In this document: piece by piece, positions 34,398-42,467 of the stretch
How the letters are laid out: each line of letters opens with the position of its first letter
Position numbering within the stretch: position 1 is the stretch's first letter
NCBI GenBank assembly: GCA_963711255.1
Contig: CAVQDO010000023.1
Location: 1 to 64,000, forward strand
Direction: 5' to 3'
Origin: GCA-2746365 sp963711255
GTDB taxonomy: Bacteria > Pseudomonadota > Gammaproteobacteria > SZUA-229
DNA length: 64,000 bases
Program-made: the position numbers and the translations under genes
Notes under the pieces: generated by a model
The model's database searches: none
What the model was told of the DNA's origin: nothing
Seen by the model: only the letters and a program-made list of their open reading frames with translations

Positions 34398-35052
34398 ATG
34401 AAGAAAATAGTAACAGGACTGGCGCTGGCGGCAATAAGCTCAACAGCATCAGCTACTTTGTATAACATTGATGCGGTTTTGTCTGGCGTTGATAATGGTT
34501 TTGGTTATTCTGGATTTCACTATGCGGGTGATGGTGGGCATACTGCTGCCACCAAGGATAATGATAATAATGCTATGACTGGTAGTGAGCTGGCAAACTT
34601 TACCGGATTAGTTGGTACGGGTTCTTACGATGATGTCAGTGGTGCATTCAATTTGGTACTTACATTAAATGTCGGTGGCACAGTAACACTGTCAATACCC
34701 CGGTACTGACAATTGGAGTATTAGTGGACAATCCATTTATACTGGAAGCAGATTTTTCAAATCCTGATACTGCATTACTGTATGACACAACAATAATGTT
34801 TGATAACATAATCCTTCCTTGTTGTAATACGGCTACTCCTGCCGCCAAACTCATTTGGATGGTTTACGACAATGTCTTTATGGGGTGCTGACTACTGGAT
34901 TAGCTGGTGGTGCTGTAATTGAAGATGATAGACCAAAATTGGCTCTGGATTTACGTATCGAAATGTCACCAGTCCCAGTCCCTGCTGCAGCATGGTTATT
35001 TGGTAGTGGTTTATTAGGTCTGGTTGGTATAGCAAGACGTAAAGCAGCTTAA
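34398..35052 (+). pseudogene. VPxPA/PEP-CTERM-type exported protein gene, two frameshifts
   Basis: The first frame (34398-34709) encodes a signal peptide (MKKIVTGLALAAISSTASA) and a secreted beta-rich start (LYNIDAVLSGVDNGFGY). It stops early. The sense continues in a second frame from about 34697 (TPVLTIGVLVDNPFILEADF ... LIWMVYDNVFMG) and in a third from about 34885 (VLTTGLAGGAV ...), ending with VPVPAAAWLFGSGLLGLVG then IARRKAA, the sorting tail: VPxPA motif, hydrophobic span, basic end. One base seems lost near CCCC (34698-34701) and one near GGGG (34882-34885). Either decay or sequence error. Export would need an exosortase, not seen here. Confidence 0.75.
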
Positions 35053-35121
35053 GTAATAGTTTGTGTTTTGGTGTTACTAACAAGATAGTAACCCGGAAGC
35101 GAAGTAAGACTCTCATCTGTT

Positions 35122-35149
35122 AAACCGGCGCTCTGCGCCGGTTTTTTTG
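35122..35149 (+). terminator. Rho-independent terminator
   Basis: Stem AAACCGGCGC / GCGCCGGTTT with loop TCT, running into a T-tract (GTTTTTTTG). It is 70 bases after the PEP-CTERM-type gene stop and insulates uup from it. Confidence 0.9.
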
Positions 35150-35257
35150 TGGGCAATAGGTGGGCAATTGATTTATAAATGTTGAATACGGGTAATAATC
35201 ATTGTTCCCCGCATTAACTTCATGGGAATGGTAGCGTCTTTACTGTAAAATTCCCTG

Positions 35258-37162
35258 ATGTCTTTAATACGTATACGAAACATCCAGGTAAGCTTCGGCG
35301 GGCCTGCGATTCTGGAAAATATTAGTCTTGCAGTCGATAGTGGTGAACGTCTTTGTTTGCTGGGCCGTAACGGCACTGGAAAATCAACCCTGTTAAAAGT
35401 GCTGTCTGGTGAAGTGAAGCCGGAAAGTGGTGATATCGAGTACCGGCAAAGTATAAAAATTGCGGTGCTGGATCAGGAGCCCCGAGGGGATCTGACGGGC
35501 AGTATTTTTGATGTTGTGGCGATGGGGCTGGGTGATAATGCCAAATATTTGCAGGATTATCACCATGCCCTGCATGACTTTACAGAGAATCACAACGATC
35601 AGACCATAGCGGAGCTGGAGCGGGCGCAGAACCAGGTCGATATGCATAATGCCTGGCAGTTGAATCAGCAGGTTGAGGAAGTGCTAAGCCGTATGCAGCT
35701 CGATGGTGATGAAGACTTCTCTTCACTGTCTGGTGGTATGAAACGGCGTGTATTGCTGGCAAAAGCACTGGTTATCAAGCCGGATATTCTGTTACTTGAT
35801 GAGCCGACTAACCATCTTGATCTAACAGCTATTCAGTGGCTTGAAGAGCAGTTGCTGAATTATAAAGGCGCACTGATGTTCATTACCCATGACCGTGCCT
35901 TTATGCGAAAACTGTCGACCCGAATTATTGAGCTTGATCGCGGTAATCTAAGCAGTTATCCCGGTGATTATGATACTTACCTGCGGCGTAAAGCTGAAGC
36001 ATTGCATGCTGAAGAAGTTTCAAACGCGCATTTTGATAAAAAACTGGCGCAGGAAGAAGTCTGGATAAGGCAGGGAATTAAGGCGCGACGTACGCGTAAT
36101 GAGGGCAGGGTGCGTGCGCTGGAAAAAATGCGTGCTGAGCGGACCCAGCGACGTAACCAGGTGGGTAAGGTGGCGATGAATGCCGCTTCGGCAGACCGTT
36201 CAGGCAAGCTGGTGGCGGAAGCTGAAAATGTCAGCTTTGATTATGATGGCAAGCCGATTATTACTGGTTTGAATACTACAATCTTGCGTGGTGACAAGAT
36301 TGGTATTATCGGGCCGAATGGTGCGGGTAAGACAACCCTGTTACGTCTCTTGCTGGGTGATTTAAAACCGACCACAGGCACTATTAACACGGGGACAAAG
36401 CAGGAAGTTGCCTATTTCGACCAGTTTCGCGCGCAGCTGGATGATAATGCCAGTGTAATCGATAACCTGTCGCAAGGCAGAGAGTTCGTTGAAATTAATG
36501 GCAGCCGTAAGCATGTTATTGGTTATTTGCAGGACTTTCTGTTTGCCCCCGAACGAGCGCGTTCACCGGTAAGCATGTTATCCGGCGGTGAGCGCAACCG
36601 TCTATTGCTGGCAAGACTGTTTTCCAAGCCATCAAATATACTGGTGCTTGACGAGCCGACTAATGACCTTGATATTGAAACGCTTGAATTGCTAGAAGAA
36701 CTGGTCATGGAGTATAAAGGTACCGTGTTAGTGGTCAGTCATGACCGTGAATTTGTTAATAACGTCGTTACCAGCACCCTGGTTTTTGAAGGCGATGCTC
36801 AGGTGAACGAATACGTGGGCGGTTACGATGACTGGCTTGAATACAGGGCCTTAAGTGAAAAATCGTCAGGCAGTGCTATAAATAATACAGTTGCTGGTAA
36901 AAAAGAAGCATCTCAAACTGTGGCTCAGGAAAAAAATGCCAGGCCAAAGAAATTAAGTTATAAAGACCAGCGAGAACTTGATGCCTTACCTGTGCAGATT
37001 GAGCAGTTTGAATTAGAGGTAGAGTCCCTGCAAAACCTGATGGCCGCTGATACCTTTTATAAGCAGGAAAAAGAAGAGATAAAAAAAATACAGGACAGGC
37101 TTCAGCTGGCAGAAACGGGGTTGTCGCAGTGTTACACCCGATGGGAAGAGCTGGAGCAATAG
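35258..37162 (+). CDS. uup: ABC-F ATPase Uup
   Basis: A 634-residue soluble protein with two ABC ATPase domains and no membrane part. Walker A motifs GRNGTGKST (about 37-45) and GPNGAGKTT, signatures LSGGMKRR and LSGGERNR, and Walker B LLLDEPTNHLD and LVLDEPTNDLD are all intact. A C-terminal coiled coil (about 575-634, LSYKDQRELDALPVQIEQFE onward) marks Uup rather than EttA or YheS. ABC-F proteins act on the ribosome; Uup also affects precise transposon excision and binds DNA. The C-terminus is followed within a few bases by the 51-bp tandem repeats. Confidence 0.93.
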   Translation: MSLIRIRNIQVSFGGPAILENISLAVDSGERLCLLGRNGTGKSTLLKVLSGEVKPESGDIEYRQSIKIAVLDQEPRGDLTGSIFDVVAMGLGDNAKYLQDYHHALHDFTENHNDQTIAELERAQNQVDMHNAWQLNQQVEEVLSRMQLDGDEDFSSLSGGMKRRVLLAKALVIKPDILLLDEPTNHLDLTAIQWLEEQLLNYKGALMFITHDRAFMRKLSTRIIELDRGNLSSYPGDYDTYLRRKAEALHAEEVSNAHFDKKLAQEEVWIRQGIKARRTRNEGRVRALEKMRAERTQRRNQVGKVAMNAASADRSGKLVAEAENVSFDYDGKPIITGLNTTILRGDKIGIIGPNGAGKTTLLRLLLGDLKPTTGTINTGTKQEVAYFDQFRAQLDDNASVIDNLSQGREFVEINGSRKHVIGYLQDFLFAPERARSPVSMLSGGERNRLLLARLFSKPSNILVLDEPTNDLDIETLELLEELVMEYKGTVLVVSHDREFVNNVVTSTLVFEGDAQVNEYVGGYDDWLEYRALSEKSSGSAINNTVAGKKEASQTVAQEKNARPKKLSYKDQRELDALPVQIEQFELEVESLQNLMAADTFYKQEKEEIKKIQDRLQLAETGLSQCYTRWEELEQ

Positions 37163-37172
37163 CGAAGCGAAT

Positions 37173-37330
37173 GAAAAGCGTAAGAGAATCGTTCAGGACG
37201 ATTCCTGGTATAAGCTCCATGACTGGAGATGCACTGAAATTGTTCCGGACAATTTTCAGTATACACTCCATCCATGGAGATGCACTGAAATTGTTCCGGA
37301 CAATTTTCAGTATACACTCCATCCATGGAG
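37173..37330. repeat. 51-bp tandem repeat, about three copies
   Basis: Two identical 51-base units (37224-37274 and 37275-37325) are followed by the first five bases of a third (37326-37330) and preceded by a diverged unit (37173-37223). Each unit contains a near-palindrome centred on TCCGGA and a CTCCAT...TGGAG pair. The unit length is divisible by three, so both strands stay open through it, but no real gene is evident. It fills the uup-to-fecR spacer. Confidence 0.9.
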
Positions 37331-37397
37331 TTAAAAATCAGGGGTTTGGTTTCAATAGTTTGATTGTTTTCAAGCCGTTGGCTTGTATGGAAAAATT

Positions 37398-38162
37398 ATG
37401 ATTTATAAAAACATTGTATCTTTATTCGTTTGCCTGTTTGTTTCTTTGCAATCGTTTTCATTGCAGGCAGATGCAACGGGGTTTCGCGGCAAGGTTTTAA
37501 AATTTAATGGTGATGTTGAAGTGGTTAATGCACGTGGCGAAACGCGTGTCATTAAAAATGTCGATGAGCCATTAAATGAAATGGATACCATTGTGACCAG
37601 GCCAGGTGCGCGCGTGGTAGTACAGTACAATGATGGTGCTTTATCTGTACTTGATGAAAAAAGCCGGTTAAGAGTTGAAAAGACCAGCTGGTTTTCATAC
37701 CTTGGCGGTAAGGTTTATTTCACCTTTAAAAAAGTTTTTGGCGAACCTCGCCATATTAAAACACGGGCGGCAACTATTGGCGTCCGTGGTACGACATTTG
37801 TCATAGCAGAGAATGCTGATCGCCATGGTGAATCTGTGGCGTTGAAAGAGGGCTTGCTGGAAATAATATCGACCGGCCCTGCTTTTGAAATTCACAAGCA
37901 GCGAATGCTAAATGAGTTTGAGCAGTTCAAACATGAACAGCAGCAGGCAAAACAGGCCGTGAATAACGAGTTTAAGCAGTACCGCCAGCAAATGAATCGT
38001 GAGTTTGTTGAATATAGACGACAGTTCATGATGCAGCCGGATCGTGTGATCAGTTTCTCAGGTTTCCGTGTGGATGAGGCGGCGATGACAGAACAAAATC
38101 GCGCTGACTTCGCGTCGTTCGAGGCGGAGGCTGAAGAGATGATCAGGGCATTCCGCGAGTAG
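37398..38162 (+). CDS. FecR-domain exported protein with C-terminal coiled coil
   Basis: I start at ATG 37398 (254 residues), which has GGAAAA before it; an in-frame TTG at 37383 is less likely. A signal peptide (SLFVCLFVSLQSFSLQADA) is followed by a FecR domain: GKVLKFNGDVEVVNARGE, ARVVVQYNDGALSVLDEKSR, HIKTRAATIGVRGTTFVI (about 120-137). The tail from about 165 is rich in Q, E, K and R and likely forms a helix or coiled coil. There is no FecI sigma factor or TonB receptor nearby, so this is the stand-alone periplasmic type rather than a classical anti-sigma factor. Function open. Confidence 0.85.
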   Translation: MIYKNIVSLFVCLFVSLQSFSLQADATGFRGKVLKFNGDVEVVNARGETRVIKNVDEPLNEMDTIVTRPGARVVVQYNDGALSVLDEKSRLRVEKTSWFSYLGGKVYFTFKKVFGEPRHIKTRAATIGVRGTTFVIAENADRHGESVALKEGLLEIISTGPAFEIHKQRMLNEFEQFKHEQQQAKQAVNNEFKQYRQQMNREFVEYRRQFMMQPDRVISFSGFRVDEAAMTEQNRADFASFEAEAEEMIRAFRE

Positions 38163-38193
38163 CGTTAGCTTTTGCCTGGTTATTAATGACGGC

Positions 38194-38221
38194 CAGAAAT
38201 AGCGTGCAGACGCTATTTCTG
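38194..38221. terminator. Stem-loop between convergent genes
   Basis: A perfect 12-base stem (CAGAAATAGCGT / ACGCTATTTCTG) with a GCAG loop, 31 bases after the FecR-domain gene and 52 before the prmA stop. No T-run. Its position between convergent genes suggests it ends transcripts from one or both sides. Confidence 0.5.
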
Positions 38222-38273
38222 CAATTGCCTTAATTAATAGCGCACTGGCACAGTGCCTTCGCAATTAATGGTG

Positions 38274-39167
38274 TTATTTTTTAGTGCCGTGCAATAACAC
38301 CCAGTCCTCGTCAAAAACAGCTTCGTCCATAGTAAAAAATTCCCTGTAGGTATCCAGAACGGTGTCAGCCTGTTCTCGTAAAATTCCAGATAAGGCGATA
38401 TCGCCACCGGGACGGGTATGTGCTGCCAGCATCGGCGCCAGCTCGGCGAGCGGGCCGCTAAGTATATTGGCTACCACCGTCTGGTACTGTGTATTTGCAT
38501 GCCGTTTTTCGTAGTCTTCGGGTAGAAAAGTTGTTATTTTATCTTCTACCTGGTTGGTCCTGGCGTTATCGTGGGTGGCGGTCAATGCCTGCGGGTCAAT
38601 ATCAACTGCATCAGCATGTGCGGTGCCCAGCAGGCAGGCAGCAATAGCCAGTATCCCGGAACCGCAGCCATAGTCCAGAATCGTGTTATCGTTATCGCCC
38701 TGTATATGTTGATCCAGCCAGCGCAGGCATAAAGCGGTGGTCGGGTGTGTGCCGGTACCGAATGCCAGTCCCGGATCCAGTCGCAGATTAACGGCATCTG
38801 CCTGTGGAGGGTCCTGGTGCATCGGGCATACCCAGAGGCGTTCTCCAAACTGCATGGCATGAAAATGATCCATCCATGCCCGGGTCCAGTTCTGGTCTTC
38901 CAGGATTTGTGTGCTGATGGTGAAATCAATGTCGTTTAATCCCGGTGTTATGGCATCAAGAATGGCTTGCTGATTATCTTCAAAGCTGAATAATCCGGTG
39001 ACAATGACAGTGTCCCATACCGGGGTCTCATTGGGCGCGGGTTCCAGTATCGGCTGGTCGGCTGCATCGGTTAATGTGACGGTCTGTGCACCTGCGCCAA
39101 ACAGGCAGTCTTCCGCGGTTTCTGCCTGGTTTCTGTTTGTCTTAATTGCTATTTGTAGCCAGCTCAT
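38274..39167 (-). CDS. prmA: Ribosomal protein L11 methyltransferase (PrmA)
   Basis: SAM-dependent enzyme that trimethylates ribosomal protein L11. Length 297 residues (E. coli 293). The N-terminal substrate domain begins MSWLQIAI; a linker with WTRAWMDHFHAMQFGERLWV precedes the Rossmann domain. SAM motif I is DYGCGSGILAIAA (about 164-176), with GLAFGTGTHPTT just before and NILSGPLAEL (motif IV) after. All key blocks are intact. It is convergent with the FecR-domain gene and divergent from the small TPR-like gene. Confidence 0.96.
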   Translation of the reverse strand: MSWLQIAIKTNRNQAETAEDCLFGAGAQTVTLTDAADQPILEPAPNETPVWDTVIVTGLFSFEDNQQAILDAITPGLNDIDFTISTQILEDQNWTRAWMDHFHAMQFGERLWVCPMHQDPPQADAVNLRLDPGLAFGTGTHPTTALCLRWLDQHIQGDNDNTILDYGCGSGILAIAACLLGTAHADAVDIDPQALTATHDNARTNQVEDKITTFLPEDYEKRHANTQYQTVVANILSGPLAELAPMLAAHTRPGGDIALSGILREQADTVLDTYREFFTMDEAVFDEDWVLLHGTKK

Positions 39168-39317
39168 ATTGACATCTGTCTCTGGTAATTTATCGTTTAA
39201 GGGTGTAGCCTAACCGATAGTAACGACTGTGTTTCAGGTATTCTCTGAGGACATGGCCTGAATAACTTTATTTTAGCTAACTAGTTGATTGAGTAGAGGA
39301 TGATGGAGGATTGTTCC

Positions 39318-39785
39318 ATGGATATTTCAGCCTATCAAAGAGCAAAAGTTGCGCTTAAGGATAAGGATTATAAAGCAGCTGAACGTGATTTCAAAAAGGT
39401 GATGGACTCTATTGATGAGCATGTGGAGCATTATAGCGCTGTGATGTCTTTCTATGGTCTGTCACAAGTGCTGAATGGCGATGTGAATGGTTTGTTATTG
39501 TGCCGTGATGCTGCCAGTAACGAGGTTTTTGATGGCGAGGTTTTCCTTAATCTGGCCTGTGCAGAATGGCATCAGGGAAACCGTAAACGTGCTATCGATG
39601 CGATTCGACATGGTGTAAAAATCGATGCCGATCATACCCAGTTAAACCATGCCTGTGCCAGGCTGGACTGTCGTAAAAAAAGCTGTTTTTCCTTTCTGCC
39701 CCGTTCACACAAGCTCAACCGCCTGTTTGGCCGCCTTTTCCGTAAACCTATGCAGCCTTTAACGGTTCATAGTCTGCTGTATTAG
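39318..39785 (+). CDS. TPR-like small protein, unknown
   Basis: Starts at ATG 39318, chosen because GGAGG lies 8 bases upstream; ATGs at 39300/39303 lie inside that Shine-Dalgarno region. The 155-residue product looks like a helical repeat protein: AYQRAKVALKDKDYKAAERD, HYSAVMSFYGLSQVLNG, FLNLACAEWHQGNRKRAIDA, in TPR phase. The C-terminus is basic with cysteines (CARLDCRKKSC) and FLPRSHKLNRLFGRLFRK. No signal peptide. Likely cytosolic adaptor; partner unknown. Confidence 0.6.
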   Translation: MDISAYQRAKVALKDKDYKAAERDFKKVMDSIDEHVEHYSAVMSFYGLSQVLNGDVNGLLLCRDAASNEVFDGEVFLNLACAEWHQGNRKRAIDAIRHGVKIDADHTQLNHACARLDCRKKSCFSFLPRSHKLNRLFGRLFRKPMQPLTVHSLLY

Positions 39786-39833
39786 GTTTTAACTAGCTGT
39801 TTTACTTCCCTGTTTAGAGATAAATTGACCGCA

Positions 39834-39931
39834 GAGACGCGGAGGCGCAGAGAAAAGCATATTACATTATGGTTTGTTATGCCTACGGCATAACAAACCA
39901 TAAAAGCTTTTACTCTGCGCCTCCGCGTCTC
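39834..39931. repeat. 98-base nested hairpin, second member of the CAGAGACGCAGAG family
   Basis: Outer arms (39834-39858 and 39906-39931) pair with one bulge; inner arms (39867-39883 and 39887-39903) pair perfectly around a TAC loop. The outer core (GAGACGCGGAGGCGCAGAG) resembles the hairpin at 24119-24193. It starts 48 bases after the TPR-like gene stop, upstream of rnpB. Confidence 0.85.
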
Positions 39932-40081
39932 GACAATCGCTCCTCGGTAACTGCGTCCTGCGTTACCCTAATAAGTTACATCCATGTAACGATGCATTGT
40001 TCTACTTACGGGCGTCCTGCCCTAATCTGCGGTAATAAGATTTTTAGTTTAATGCACCAGCTATAGTGTAAGATTCCGCCC

Positions 40082-40445
40082 GGGAGTTGGCCAGGCAATC
40101 GCGCCAGATCATTTTAGGATGGTCCGGGGAGGAAAGTCCGGGCTCCATAGGACAGAGTGCCAGGTAACGCCTGGGGGGTGAAAGCCTACGGAAAGTGCAG
40201 CAGAAAATAAACCGCCTGAATGCCTTGGCATGACGGTAAGGGTGAAATGGTGCGGTAAGAGCGCACCGCGCAACGGGTAACCGTTTGCGGCTTGGTAAAC
40301 CCCACTCGGAGCAAGACCAAATAGGGGAACATAATGCGTGGTCCGCGCTGTTCCCGGGTAGGTTGCTTGAGGTGCATGGTGACATGTCATCCAGATGAAT
40401 GATTGCCCACGACAGAACCCGGCTTATCGGCTGACTCCCTTTTTT
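40082..40445 (+). ncRNA. rnpB: RNase P RNA, bacterial class A
   Basis: The catalytic RNA of RNase P. The conserved GAGGAAAGTCCGGGCTCC with ATAGG (about 40129-40150), the P4 strand, GCCAGGTAACGCCTGGGGGG, and the 3' GACAGAACCCGGCTTATCGG are all present. The ends pair as helix P1 (GGGAGTTGGCC with GGCTGACTCCC). A T-run (CCCTTTTTT) follows as terminator. A TATAGT -10 box is at 40062-40067 with a weak -35. Placement just ahead of mraZ is as in Pseudomonas. Confidence 0.96.
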
Positions 40446-40682
40446 ATTACAATTCGCTCGAATTACCTTTTAACTTTTTTATACCTCATAAAGGCTATTT
40501 TCTACTAATAGCTGCCCGTGTGGTTGTAATAGCGTCCCAAACTTAAAGTAAATTGTTAGCTTCGATAACCAAGCTGATGATTTAAAATGCATATCCTCTA
40601 TTAGTTTCCCCTGTTTTTCTTAAATATACCCTAAGTAGCTGTCAGCTAACGTTTTTTTTGATGTTTGAAGCGGCTAAAACGC

Positions 40683-40712
40683 TTGACATAAGGTGGTCAG
40701 ACTACCTATAGT
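40683..40712 (+). promoter_or_regulatory. Sigma-70 promoter of the dcw cluster (PmraZ)
   Basis: -35 TTGACA at 40683-40688 and -10 TATAGT at 40707-40712, 18 bases apart. Transcription should start near 40719, just at the MraZ boxes. Confidence 0.8.
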
Positions 40713-40720
40713 GTCAATAT

Positions 40721-40746
40721 GTGGGGAAAAGTGGGGAATTGTGGTG
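40721..40746 (+). promoter_or_regulatory. MraZ operator: three GTGG repeats at 10-base steps
   Basis: GTGGGG at 40721, GTGGGG at 40731 and GTGGTG at 40741, exactly 10 bases apart, as in known MraZ binding sites. MraZ is expected to bind here and repress its own operon. The third repeat is degenerate. Confidence 0.85.
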
Positions 40747-40801
40747 ATTATCGATTCTCTATCCCTTTTGAGATAACTGGAAGCAACAATAATAATAAAA
40801 A

Positions 40802-41260
40802 ATGCATTTTCGTGGAATCAACAATATTTCGGTAGACGCTAAGGGCAGAATGGCTATGCCTGCGCGTTACCGCGAGCGCTTGCTTGAAGGCTGTGGCGGC
40901 CGCCTCGTGGTGACTGTTGATCGCGATCATTGTTTGCTGGTTTATCCTCTCCCTGAATGGGAAATCATTGAAAGTAAATTAATTGAGTTACCTAGCTTAA
41001 ACAAACAGGCGAGGTTATTGCAACGTTTATTAATTGGTCATGCCACCGAGCTGGAAATGGATGCGCAGGGCCGTATTTTATTGCCAGCCATGCTGCGTGA
41101 TTTTGCAGGGCTGAGCAAGAAGGCGGTAATAATTGGCCAGGGTAAGAAATTAGAAATTTGGGACGAAGATACCTGGACCGAGAGTCAGGAAGAGTGGGTG
41201 GCTGCAGTACAGGATGATGATGGTGAACTTCCTGCTGCTCTAGAAGAACTCTCGCTTTAA
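40802..41260 (+). CDS. mraZ: Transcriptional regulator MraZ
   Basis: First gene of the division and cell wall cluster; a 152-residue protein of the AbrB/MazE-like swapped-hairpin fold that forms a ring and binds GTGG repeats. Two copies of the family motif appear: VDAKGRMAMPARYRERL (about 11-27) and MDAQGRILLPAMLRDFA (about 84-100). Its operator lies 56 bases upstream. The last 15 residues are acidic. The stop is two bases before rsmH. Confidence 0.97.
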   Translation: MHFRGINNISVDAKGRMAMPARYRERLLEGCGGRLVVTVDRDHCLLVYPLPEWEIIESKLIELPSLNKQARLLQRLLIGHATELEMDAQGRILLPAMLRDFAGLSKKAVIIGQGKKLEIWDEDTWTESQEEWVAAVQDDDGELPAALEELSL

Positions 41261-41262
41261 GG

Positions 41263-42195
41263 ATGGGCGATTTTAGTCACCAGGCAGTGCTTTTGGATGA
41301 GGCGCTGGAGTCACTGAATATTAGTCCATCAGGTAATTATATTGATGCGACGTTTGGTCGAGGTGGTCATAGCCGTGCCATATTGCAGCAGTTAAATGAA
41401 GAAGGCAGGTTGATCGCGTTTGATCAGGATCCAGAAGCTGTTGCTTTTGCGAAGCAGGCGTTTGCTGATGAACCACGATTGCTTATTGAGCACTGTAATT
41501 TTAACCAGCTGGCAGATGTTATCGATAGTCATGGTTTAACAGGAAAAATAGACGGCGTGCTGATGGACCTTGGTGTTTCATCGCCGCAGCTTGACGATGC
41601 GGAACGCGGTTTTAGTTTCCTGCGATCAGGGCCGCTGGATATGCGTATGGATACCAGTCAGGGAGAAACGGCACGGCAGTGGCTGGCAAGAGTGAAGCCG
41701 GCTGACCTGGTTCGGGTGCTTAAGCAATACGGCGAGGAGAAGTTTGCCAAACGAATAACAGCGGCCATCGTGGAAGTGCGAGGGCAGCGAGAAATTACAG
41801 AAACCGGCGATCTGGCTGAAATTATTTCAAATGCAATCCCGGTTAAGGAAAAGCATAAGCATCCTGCAACCAGAAGTTTTCAGGCCATTCGAATTTATTT
41901 GAATGAAGAGTTGCAGGCGATTGAGCAGGGTTTGCAGGGCGCGTTGTCAGTGCTGGCAAAAGGCGGCCGTTTATCGGTGATTAGTTTTCATTCACTGGAA
42001 GACAGGATTGTAAAAAGATTTATGCGTAAGGTGACCAGCAGGCCGAAAATTCCAGCTGGTTTACCTGTTATGGAAGCGGATATAGAGGTGCCTTATCGAC
42101 TGGTTGGCAAGCCGATGACGGCAGGTAAGAAGGAACTGGAAGGGAACCCAAGAGCGAGAAGCGCACGCTTGCGCGTGCTGGAGAGGCGGTTATGA
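41263..42195 (+). CDS. rsmH: 16S rRNA m4C1402 methyltransferase RsmH
   Basis: Methylates N4 of C1402 in 16S rRNA. It has 310 residues. SAM-binding motif I is in YIDATFGRGGHSRAIL (about 26-41), with FDQDPEA next; the MDLGVSSPQLDDAERGFSF block (about 104-122) and SFHSLEDRIVKRF near the C-terminus are diagnostic. The stop overlaps the ftsL ATG by four bases (42192-42195). Confidence 0.97.
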   Translation: MGDFSHQAVLLDEALESLNISPSGNYIDATFGRGGHSRAILQQLNEEGRLIAFDQDPEAVAFAKQAFADEPRLLIEHCNFNQLADVIDSHGLTGKIDGVLMDLGVSSPQLDDAERGFSFLRSGPLDMRMDTSQGETARQWLARVKPADLVRVLKQYGEEKFAKRITAAIVEVRGQREITETGDLAEIISNAIPVKEKHKHPATRSFQAIRIYLNEELQAIEQGLQGALSVLAKGGRLSVISFHSLEDRIVKRFMRKVTSRPKIPAGLPVMEADIEVPYRLVGKPMTAGKKELEGNPRARSARLRVLERRL

Positions 42196-42467
42196 ATGAA
42201 AGGCAGCGCATTTTAATTGTAATTACGCTTATATTTGGCCTGGTGTTGTCGTCGGCGATTATGCTTATTTACAGCAAGCATCAGAGCCGCAAGCTTTTTG
42301 TCGAGTTGCAGCAACTGAAGTATGAAGTCGATGCATTAAATACTGAATGGAGTCAGTTGCAGTTAGAGCAAAGCGCATGGTCTGGACATGGCCGTATTGA
42401 GCGCATAGCAAGAAAACGTTTATCAATGGTAATGCCGGAATCTAGCGACGTGGTGTTTGTAAAATAG
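42192..42467 (+). CDS. ftsL: Cell division protein FtsL
   Basis: A 91-residue bitopic protein with a short cytoplasmic start (MNERQRI), one membrane helix (about 7-27) and a periplasmic coiled coil with leucine heptads (LFVELQQLKYEVDALNTEWS). It complexes with FtsQ and FtsB to activate FtsWI. It is identified by position and architecture more than sequence, as usual for FtsL. Its TAG overlaps the ftsI GTG. Confidence 0.93.
   Translation: MNERQRILIVITLIFGLVLSSAIMLIYSKHQSRKLFVELQQLKYEVDALNTEWSQLQLEQSAWSGHGRIERIARKRLSMVMPESSDVVFVK

Larger units (their letters stand above)
40446..40801. other. rnpB-mraZ spacer with dcw promoter
   Basis: No gene is visible in these 356 bases. The first part is AT-rich. 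The right part holds the strong promoter at 40683-40712 and MraZ operator at 40721-40746, followed by a leader with GGAAG at about 40780, rather far from the mraZ ATG. Confidence 0.6.

Noticed and set aside
37173..37330. Possible CRISPR array
   Set aside because: The units are directly tandem, without distinct spacers, and there are no cas genes.
37129..37401. Open frames on both strands through the 51-bp repeats
   Set aside because: The unit is divisible by three, so repeats keep any frame open; no Shine-Dalgarno or conserved domain, and the plus frame begins inside uup.
40044..40390. Several long minus-strand open frames across rnpB
   Set aside because: They lie fully inside the RNase P RNA, whose conserved helices explain the sequence; such antisense frames are a known misannotation.
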